Positions 57,212 to 64,000 of a DNA stretch of 64,000 nt are shown here, in pieces. The stretch comes from Mycosarcoma maydis (taxonomy: Eukaryota > Basidiomycota > Ustilaginomycetes > Ustilaginales): NCBI RefSeq assembly GCF_000328475.2, contig NC_026480.1, forward strand, positions 992,001 through 1,056,000. Direction: 5' to 3'. Numbering within the stretch: position 1 is the stretch's first letter; each line of letters starts with the position of its first letter. The notes beneath the pieces were generated by a model. It saw only the letters and a list, made by a program, of their open reading frames with translations, was not told the origin of the DNA and ran no database searches. The position numbers were made by a program, and so were the translations under genes.

Positions 57212-59428
57212 ATGTCGTACGCATCCGATGTCTACGCTCGTCTCGGCTCCGAGCTCGAGCTGTATGACTCGCTACTTTCTACAGCCAGCACCCCGATCGA
57301 AAAGGACTCTGATGTTGAAAGCAAGTCGAACCTGCAAGACAGCAGCAAAGCACACCATGAGGCGGTGCAGGACCAAAAGAGGCCCATTCAAGATGTTCTA
57401 GCCGCAATCCGACCCGTTGATGGGCCGCATACGCTGCCGTCTCGAAAAACGCTGCTTAGCCTGCTAGACAAGCTGGATGCAATAGCACAACCGTCGGATG
57501 CCAGTATCGAGCCTCGCCTAGAGGAACTCAAGATCGTCGCTTTATCTCGTCTGGTGGTAGCGACATATGCAGTCGCTCTCGAAACGCTGCTTCAAGATGC
57601 CAGCAAGCTCGAAGACGAGACATGGTATTGGACCGACATCGAAGAGTCGACGCAAAAGACTTTGTCGTACCTGATCCAGACTCTTCCAGTGCGTTTGCTC
57701 AACGTTGGCAGAGAGGTGTTGGAGCTCGCAGCCAACACAGCTACAAGTACACTCAAGAGTACAATCGACACTAGCACCTCGTCAAAAGTGAGGAAAGTCG
57801 ATATGGACACGGTGCGTGCTGCTTTACGCAGTATCCTCGACACGCCCAACCTGGTCACCTCCATGCTGTTTCCCTATGCGTTCCGCGTGGAGAGAGGTAT
57901 TAACCTCGATGCCATCCTCGCAGAGCGCGATGAACAGAAGCGACAGGTGGCAACTCTGCGAACACAGCTCGATGCCAACAGTCAAGCGGGCGATAATCTT
58001 TCCGTCATCTCGAAAACAACCAAGAAGCAACGTGTCAAGGCGTTACGCTCGACGCTGCAGACTCTTACTCCGACCTATCTTGTGCGCCATGAGGCGAGAT
58101 GTAAGCGTCGAGGATTGGTCAACGAGCGCAACCGCCTGGCTGAGGCGCTTGGCCGCTTGGCTCTGCAGCATGAAGCGCTGGCTGACCAGGCACAGGAGCT
58201 TGGCGCTTCTTCGACCGATTCGACACCTTCCAATCACATTGTGCTCGGTCATCTGAACGCCAAACTCAAGGTACTCGTCGAAAGTTTCGCTGAGAGCCAG
58301 AAAAAGCCCGATACTAAAGCCGAGCAAGACTTGAGCGACGTCAAGATCGACATGAACGCTAGCCTAACTGCCGATTCCACGCTCAGCACGCTTCGACTGT
58401 TGTTAAAAGAAGGCTTCGAGGAACAAGAAAAGCGAACGGAAAAAGTGCTGTCTCCCACAGTGTTTGGGCAACCTTCCGCATTCGTTCAGCGATGGCCCAA
58501 GCTCGTCTTCTACCCTGTCGGTCTATTGCTTCTCGCTCGATACCTTTCAAACAACTGGAATGGTATCGAGGCGAAAATGAAAGAGGCACAGGAGACGGCG
58601 CGAAGCTTCCTGATTGGGTGGGTGTGGGAGCCATGCGTAGCTCTGCTTGACACTATCCGACACGGCAACGAAGGAAGCGTAATCATGTCTCGTGAATCGC
58701 TCGCTTCGGATTTGCAATCGCTAGAGAGGATGGTGAGCGATTTCACTGCAGATAAGTATGGCACGTCGGGTGCCGAACTCGAAGCTCTCTCTGCCAAAGT
58801 GAGGGAAGGCGATCTCACCCCTGTTCTTCGAGTGTACGAAACAGAGATGAAGAGTCCCGTCAAATCGATGGTGACCGGCTCACTGATCCGCTCCTTGCTG
58901 ATCCAGATTCAAAAAGCCAAGGTCGACCTGGAAGTGGCCATGTCGGGCATCGACAAGCTGCTCAAGAGCCAGCAGCTTCTTTTCGGCGCTGTGGGTATTG
59001 CGCCGGCGTTGGGCATTCTATACATCTCGCAGAGTTACGTGCGTACCAAGCTGTTGACGCTTAGCACATCGAGGTCCGAGTCATCGGGTCGAGGATATCA
59101 GATGCGCGCATGGGAAGCTATGCGTCGTGTCGACCGACTGCTTTCTTCTCCTGCCACAGCTGATGGAGCGCCTAAAGCATCGATGGAGAAGCCGCAACAA
59201 CGTCGCGATGATTTGACGCAGGGCTTGTTACTGCTGGACCTGTCGACCTTGCGTTCGGCATCAGGACCGCTGCTGATGAACTTGTCAAAGGGAAAGAAGG
59301 CCGTAGCGCGTCGTTTGCAGCGTCAATTCCTGCAAGACATTCGCGACCTCGAATCGGGGGAGCACAGCGCTGTCGAACGCATGTGGAGGAGCTGGGGACA
59401 TTCGGTGTTGCGCTTACCGGCACACTAA
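57212..59428 (+). CDS. NCA2: NCA2-like mitochondrial protein (nuclear control of ATPase)
   Basis: 738 residues, single exon. The C-terminal half matches fungal and plant Nca2: KLVFYPVGLLLLARYLSNNW (membrane helix, about 430-450), WEPCVALLDTIRH, LTPVLRVYETEMKSPVKSMV, GSLIRSLLIQIQKAKVDLEV, and QQLLFGAVGIAPALGILYIS (second membrane helix, about 590-610). Nca2 is a mitochondrial membrane protein first found because it affects expression of the mitochondrial ATP6/ATP8 transcript in yeast. The N-terminal half is helical with Glu/Lys-rich segments, possible coiled coil near 255-320. A Met-poor N-terminus without obvious presequence; targeting is probably through the membrane segments. Confidence 0.88.
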   Translation: MSYASDVYARLGSELELYDSLLSTASTPIEKDSDVESKSNLQDSSKAHHEAVQDQKRPIQDVLAAIRPVDGPHTLPSRKTLLSLLDKLDAIAQPSDASIEPRLEELKIVALSRLVVATYAVALETLLQDASKLEDETWYWTDIEESTQKTLSYLIQTLPVRLLNVGREVLELAANTATSTLKSTIDTSTSSKVRKVDMDTVRAALRSILDTPNLVTSMLFPYAFRVERGINLDAILAERDEQKRQVATLRTQLDANSQAGDNLSVISKTTKKQRVKALRSTLQTLTPTYLVRHEARCKRRGLVNERNRLAEALGRLALQHEALADQAQELGASSTDSTPSNHIVLGHLNAKLKVLVESFAESQKKPDTKAEQDLSDVKIDMNASLTADSTLSTLRLLLKEGFEEQEKRTEKVLSPTVFGQPSAFVQRWPKLVFYPVGLLLLARYLSNNWNGIEAKMKEAQETARSFLIGWVWEPCVALLDTIRHGNEGSVIMSRESLASDLQSLERMVSDFTADKYGTSGAELEALSAKVREGDLTPVLRVYETEMKSPVKSMVTGSLIRSLLIQIQKAKVDLEVAMSGIDKLLKSQQLLFGAVGIAPALGILYISQSYVRTKLLTLSTSRSESSGRGYQMRAWEAMRRVDRLLSSPATADGAPKASMEKPQQRRDDLTQGLLLLDLSTLRSASGPLLMNLSKGKKAVARRLQRQFLQDIRDLESGEHSAVERMWRSWGHSVLRLPAH

Positions 59429-60935
59429 AGCATACGCTCGCACGCTACCACTCTGTGACTGCGATCCATCAGCGACAGATTGATGCCAGCCAATTCCTTG
59501 ATGTCAGTGCGAGAAGCCGCCTTCATTTCGGCTCGGTCGCAGTGGTAAAGCGACTTGCATTCGTCTTCTGTACAACGGGGGCAGGTAATAATGTTATGAC
59601 CCACAAACTTAGTTACTCGTTTTTCCCGGCGGCACTGTGACTAAAGGGGATTCGAATCGTGCAACCTCGCTCTGCCTGAAGTCTGCAACAATAACAGCAT
59701 GAGTCGGGTGTAAACGTCCATTGTGGGAATTTGTGGATTGGTCACGCAGATGTGCGTGAGAAAGCTGCCACGGTGATGGCGACGGGGGTGCGAGCCGCAA
59801 AGTCGAATAAGCGCGATTAACCGATGGTTTTTCCGAGTCATACTCGTGACTTAAGGTTACGCTCGTTTCGATTGACACTGGCAACGCAAGCTGTTGACAA
59901 GCCTATCTTTGGGAAAGTACCGTGACAGCGATGTCAGAAGCTTGTTCTTGATTTGGTGCACCGAATTGTGCCGGATTGCGATAACAGTATCAGGGGCCAT
60001 ACATGAACCGAGCGTCTGACTCGAGAATACTGTGAGTAAACGACGGCAGGATGGGGTCTGTGTGAACGCTCGGGAAATTTCACGGAGAGTTTTGGGAGAC
60101 TCGCATTCATCATATCACTGCGTGCTACGGGGGATTTTTTTTCCCTTCTCTCGCCAAGAAAGCGCCATTTTGGCCCAACGTAAGCATCTCGTCCAAGGTC
60201 TCGATCAGATTTTTTTTTTCCCCTTCTGCCGTTCCTGTGATTGCTGATAGCGCGGTGGGTTTCGCGGCTATACAGGACGGCTAGTTACAATTCACGATTT
60301 ACGATTGTCAACTGACACCCTGCTCGTTATGCAGGGTCAAAGTTTCCGATTTTTTTTTTCGTTTAGCTACGACACAGCAGTCAGAGTCATCTCCCCTCAC
60401 CGTGTTTGTTGGTCTGGCATGGCATTGTTCGACAGATTCGTTGGAATGAACCTCGGCCTCGTGTTTGTTCGGTTTCCTATTATTCTACCACTTCTGCTCG
60501 TCCATTAACGGTGTCACACTTCATAACCCACCTTGAGCTCACCTTGCCTTTATCATCATCCTTCTCCTCGGCATTCTCCCAACCACTCACGACTGTCCCA
60601 CGAACAGCACAGTCCCTTGCATCAATCTTAGAGCGTTGTCGTCCTTTCTTCCGTGTCTACATCGTATCCACCCAAAACGGTACTATCGCCGACGTCAATC
60701 TCTACAGCCAACTAGCGCACGCCAGCTTGCGCTAGTTCTCGAAACAATCTTTGGATCTCGGAGCAATACATACAAATTACAGCATCAACAGGAGGGCATA
60801 TAAGCCTACACCAAAAGCCAGAGCAAGGAGAAGGCCACGCTCTCACACCATTATCAACCGCTTTTCGCTATAAACTTGGTCTCTCCAATATCCTCCCTGT
60901 CAAACCATACTTTTCGCTCCATTACGCAGACTAAA
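59429..60935. other. 1.5-kb intergenic region, aminotransferase promoter
   Basis: Has three T-tracts (about 60134-60141, 60209-60218 and 60350-60358), a CACGATTTACGATT motif near 60292-60307 and a TATA box at 60799-60804. Frames of up to 109 codons (60406-60735) have no recognisable content. Confidence 0.5.
60799..60804 (+). promoter_or_regulatory. TATA box of the aminotransferase gene
   Basis: TATAAG about 135 bases before the ATG at 60936. Confidence 0.5.
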
Positions 60936-62447
60936 ATGACACCTTCCGCCCAAGTTGCCAATGTCGACCCCAACCCTTACTTTGGCGACAAGGTAGGAGA
61001 CCTAGCTTCTACCTCGGAAACCTACCCTAAGGCAAGCCGTGTCGATCCAGCGCGGTTCCTCAGCCAGGTCTCGCACGATCGACCGGCTTCTGCCATCCGA
61101 TCCCTTTTCCCTGCCGAGTTGATCCCCGGTATGCTGTCGCTGCTTGCTGGTAAGCCGAACCCGGACACGTTTCCATTTGAGAGCCTCTCGCTGAACCTCA
61201 AGCCGGAAGCTGAAGCTGGACCGACGCAGCTCAACATTCAGGGCGAAGACCTTGTATCGGCGCTTCAGTACGGTGCCACTTCGGGAATCCCCAAACTCGT
61301 GCAGTGGATCACTGAGCTTCAAGTACACATGCACAAACGAGAGGCCGTCACGCCCGGTTCCAAGCTCGACGGTGTCGCAGGCAGGACGCCTTGGCGCGTG
61401 ACCACGGGCAACGGATCGCAGGATCTGCTTAACAAGACCTTTGATGCGCTGCTCAACCCTGGCGATGTGATCTTGGTCGAATCGCCTGCGTATACGGGTA
61501 TCTTGCCTTCGTTAGTGATGATCAAGGCGAACATTGTGCCCGTGACCAGTGACGATCAGGGTATGATGTCAAGCCGGCTTGCCGAGATCTTGGCAAACTG
61601 GGAGACGGATCCTCAGACAGCTTCACTCGCGCGACCCAAGTGTCTCTACACGACTCCGACTGGTGCTAATCCCGCTGGAACAACCGCCTCGGATGAGCGC
61701 AAGCGACAGATCCTTGCACTTGCTCGACAGTACGATTTCCTAGTGCTCGAAGACGACCCCTACTACTACCTGCACTTTGAAGGTCTAGACCAGGACGCTG
61801 TGACACGACCTCGATGCCGAAGCTACTGGTCGCTGGAAGAGGAGCACCGCGAACGATGGGGAACAGGTCGGGTCATTCGTTTCGAGAGCTTCTCCAAGAT
61901 CCTTGCCGCCGGACTTCGACTCGGTTTCGCGACAGGACCCAACGAGATTCTTGACGCAGTCGATGCCAACACTGCCATGTCCAATTTGCAACCCTCTGGT
62001 CTGGCCGGTGTGGTGGCGTACACACTGCTCAACTATTGGGGTATCCCGGGCTTTTTGCGCCACGTCGACAACGTGGCGCGATACTACGCTAAGCGTCGTG
62101 ACAATTTTGAGGCTAAAGCGAACAAGGTATTGGGCGCAGCTGGTGTAGCACAATGGGTTACACCGGTCGCCGGAATGTTTTTGTGGCTGAGGCTCAACCT
62201 TCCACCCACAGGTCAGGGTGAGTCGGAAGGCGACAGTTTTGCCTTGATCTCGGATAAGGCCAAGGCGGCAGGTGTATTGGCAGTACCCGGCGTAGCATTC
62301 ATTCCGGACGGCAGCAAATCGTGCTATGTGCGCACCAGTTTCAGTATCATTGCCGAGGACGATGTCGAAGAGGCCTTCAATCGCCTCCGAAATGTGGTGC
62401 TGGACGCCTGGAAGGACGCTGGTAAGCCGATGCCTGAGCTCGCTTAA
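60936..62447 (+). CDS. Aromatic amino acid / 2-aminoadipate aminotransferase (ARO8-like)
   Basis: 503 residues from the ATG at 60936 (the frame is open back to 60876 from a TTG only). A PLP-dependent class I aminotransferase of the Aro8/Aro9/KAT II type. The fold's landmarks are visible: TTGNGSQDLLNKTFDALLNP with GD, ESPAYTG, YTTPTGANPAG, LEDDPYYYLHF (Asp that contacts PLP nitrogen, Tyr), and the PLP Schiff-base lysine Lys321 in FESFSKILAAGLRLGF. The C-terminal YVRTSFS carries the substrate-binding Arg. It moves amino groups between aromatic amino acids or 2-aminoadipate and 2-oxoglutarate. In smuts, related tryptophan aminotransferases (Tam1) start indole pigment formation; whether this is Tam1 is not decided here. 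Confidence 0.92.
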   Translation: MTPSAQVANVDPNPYFGDKVGDLASTSETYPKASRVDPARFLSQVSHDRPASAIRSLFPAELIPGMLSLLAGKPNPDTFPFESLSLNLKPEAEAGPTQLNIQGEDLVSALQYGATSGIPKLVQWITELQVHMHKREAVTPGSKLDGVAGRTPWRVTTGNGSQDLLNKTFDALLNPGDVILVESPAYTGILPSLVMIKANIVPVTSDDQGMMSSRLAEILANWETDPQTASLARPKCLYTTPTGANPAGTTASDERKRQILALARQYDFLVLEDDPYYYLHFEGLDQDAVTRPRCRSYWSLEEEHRERWGTGRVIRFESFSKILAAGLRLGFATGPNEILDAVDANTAMSNLQPSGLAGVVAYTLLNYWGIPGFLRHVDNVARYYAKRRDNFEAKANKVLGAAGVAQWVTPVAGMFLWLRLNLPPTGQGESEGDSFALISDKAKAAGVLAVPGVAFIPDGSKSCYVRTSFSIIAEDDVEEAFNRLRNVVLDAWKDAGKPMPELA

Positions 62448-63637
62448 ATGGGCTTGCTTGTTGAATTCAGAGCGATAGATTCGCATGTTCGTATGTCCCT
62501 CTCTGTCTTTGTTGATGTCACATCTCGTCCACTTTCTTCTCAGCATAGAATTCCATCTCGAACCCGCGTCGATTGAACATCATGCATTGACCCTTGTCTG
62601 AGCTTTGTCCGTGCTTTGGTTACGATTGCATCCAGCAGCAATCGTTCCGATTTGCTTTCTGACAAGCGAATCTGTGAGCGCCTTGTGCGCATGTGCGCAT
62701 GACGAAGCAGGGTCCAAGCGTGATCCAAGACAAGTTAGACGCGACTTGCTATTCGAGTACGGGGTCGTTTCTGCACAGGTACCACGAAAAACCGGATCGA
62801 CCTCGAACGTGAAAAGAGCTTGGACACAGAACGGAGACTGACTCTCGATCACGGACGATGGGCAGGATTGCCAGACTCTGACCATCTCGTCGAAAGCAGC
62901 AGCGCGTCATGTACGCTGTGAATGTGGATTGCTGTGTCGATCGGAGATCAAAATAGCTGAAAAGTTAAGCTGCTATCTTAGGGATATGAGTATTTTAAAA
63001 ATGGATTTGATTTTCCGTGAAGCACAAGAACGGAAGAACGCCATTTGACGTCACCTCTGATTTAGTGCCGTGCTGATCCACTTTGCTCGCAATCTTCAAC
63101 GCGTCCTCTGCAACGACAGGGTCGAGCTTGAGAAGAAACCGCTTTCAGTTCTCATGGCACGAGCAACACAGCATGGCATGCAACTCGAACTTGATTAGTG
63201 TAGCTTCCCTGATGGGTTAGGGTTGGTCTATGCCCAAGATGGATATTTCTCCTCCAGACCCGCTTGTGCAAGTGTCGCTTCGATGCGTGTGTCAAACATG
63301 GCCAGCCTCGTCATTGAGCATGGCAGCGGAACGCGGACGCTCGCGTATCGTCCTTGTGTCCACTCTCGTCGTGTAAAGCTGCCGTCCTCGTCAAAGGTTC
63401 CTCTTATAAGAGACGTCTCTCTTTAAAAGAGCAACGCGTCGAAGTTTCCTCATCTACCATTCACCACCTTGCCCCCTTGCCACGTGCTAGCCTCGCCCCG
63501 AACTGGGTCCAGTTCGGCCCTTGCTTCCTCACCCATCTGCGGTCATCAGCCTGAACGAGCCGCGTAATTGGGCCACCAAATCCAGTGATTCTTTTGCCCG
63601 CCAATCCCCAGCTCGGAGCTGTCAATATACATCCAAA
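62448..63637. other. 1.19-kb intergenic region before the FRAG1/DRAM gene
   Basis: No supported gene. Two overlapping 12-bp palindromes at 63401-63420 precede a C/T-rich leader. Confidence 0.5.
63401..63420. repeat. Two overlapping 12-bp palindromes
   Basis: CTCTTATAAGAG (63401-63412) and AGAGACGTCTCT (63409-63420) share AGAG. The first contains a TATAAG core; a CTCTTTAAAAGAG near-palindrome follows. Confidence 0.8.
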
Positions 63638-64000
63638 ATGGCCAAGATCGGGTGGTTCGGACTGTTTTACCTTCTGCCCATCGCCACGTTCGCATGCTGG
63701 ACTACGGCTATCGTTGGACTGCTTGTCATCTGGGCGGTGCGTGATCGGTTCCGCGAGTATGAATCCGAAGAAGCCTCAGTGGTCTTTATCTCGGACGTGG
63801 GAGCGCAGCACAAGACGTTCTTCATCATCTTTTGCTCTTGCACCGCTGGGTTCTACATCCTCACCACGCTTGCTGAACGACACTTGCGTCACCAACGCCG
63901 AATTCCAGGCTCGATCCGGAAAAAGCAGACCATCTTGGACATCTGCTCGGTGATCTGCGCTGTCATTGGTTGCGTCGCTTTGATCCTGCTTAGCGTCTTT
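63638..64000 (+). CDS. FRAG1/DRAM/Sfk1 family membrane protein, N-terminal part (3' end outside window)
   Basis: The ATG at 63638 opens a frame that runs to the last base of the window (121 codons) without a stop. The start MAKIGWFGLFYLLPIATFAC leads into a first membrane helix, followed by an extracytosolic loop with VVFISDVGAQHKTFFIIFCS, where the P/I-S-D-x-G-A block is the signature of the FRAG1/DRAM/Sfk1 family. Two more helices follow (FFIIFCSCTAGFYILTTLA and ILDICSVICAVIGCVALILL). Members are six-helix proteins of the plasma membrane, Golgi or vacuole, including yeast Sfk1 (PI4-kinase and phospholipid asymmetry) and human DRAM. Which branch this belongs to needs the rest of the gene. 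Confidence 0.82.
   Translation, partial: MAKIGWFGLFYLLPIATFACWTTAIVGLLVIWAVRDRFREYESEEASVVFISDVGAQHKTFFIIFCSCTAGFYILTTLAERHLRHQRRIPGSIRKKQTILDICSVICAVIGCVALILLSVF

Noticed and set aside
59640..59700. GGATTCGAATC, resembling a tRNA B box
   Set aside because: Flanking bases do not form a T stem or an acceptor stem, so no tRNA is supported.
1..64000. Transposon, integrated virus or secondary-metabolite cluster
   Set aside because: No transposase, reverse transcriptase, integrase, long terminal repeats, polyketide or peptide synthase seen in any frame.

Overview
This window is nuclear DNA from a filamentous or yeast-like basidiomycete, most likely a smut fungus (Ustilaginomycetes: the Ustilago/Sporisorium/Pseudozyma group). 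The reasons are: mostly intron-poor genes with a few short GT-AG introns of about 60-130 nt; monocistronic genes on both strands; a tRNA with a 35-nt intron; an N1/T1-family secreted RNase resembling the Ustilago RNase U1 type; and intergenic DNA full of a 7-bp CGTGAAT repeat, which I remember as common in smut genomes. There is no operon, phage, CRISPR or bacterial signal. A run of exactly 100 N at 56921-57020 is an assembly gap.

Layout. 1-5.2 kb: 3' end of a GH92 mannosidase, a Gfo/Idh/MocA oxidoreductase, an LCL3-type nuclease and an MPDU1-like PQ-loop protein. 5.5 kb: intron-containing tRNA-Met. 7-9.6 kb: two neighbouring glycine-rich secreted proteins. 10-17 kb: a fungal membrane protein, 5-hydroxyisourate hydrolase, a PMP47/ANT1-like peroxisomal carrier, a nucleoside hydrolase and a glutathione peroxidase. 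17-23 kb: an unknown four-helix membrane protein, a paraoxonase-like membrane protein and a homocysteine S-methyltransferase. 25-31 kb: a secreted chitin deacetylase, ERG28 and, divergently, an unusual SWIM zinc finger/ATP-dependent DNA ligase fusion. 31-42 kb: a large HSL-type hydrolase, a multipass membrane protein, an aldo-keto reductase, an ADGF-type adenosine deaminase and a sulfotransferase-like protein. 43-50 kb: a cysteine-free secreted protein (effector candidate), a NIPA-type Mg transporter and the HEM25 glycine carrier. 50-64 kb: a START protein, MOCS2B/MoaE, a secreted guanyl RNase, a PDI, NCA2, an Aro8-type aminotransferase and the 5' end of a FRAG1/DRAM/Sfk1 gene.

Most genes are unrelated housekeeping functions. 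Weak themes are purine breakdown (hydroxyisourate hydrolase, nucleoside hydrolase, ADGF deaminase), mitochondria and peroxisomes (PMP47-like carrier, HEM25, NCA2, LCL3), and secretion or host contact (two Gly-rich proteins, chitin deacetylase, RNase, effector candidate, PDI). Seven genes were assembled from two to five exons by joining GT-AG introns in frame: the 10176 membrane protein, hydroxyisourate hydrolase, PMP47-like carrier, glutathione peroxidase, ERG28, DNA ligase and RNase. The items most worth a second look are the SWIM-ligase fusion with its 648-nt in-frame intron-like insert, the 7-bp repeat family with several near-perfect 25-47 bp palindromes, and the three lineage-type secreted proteins.
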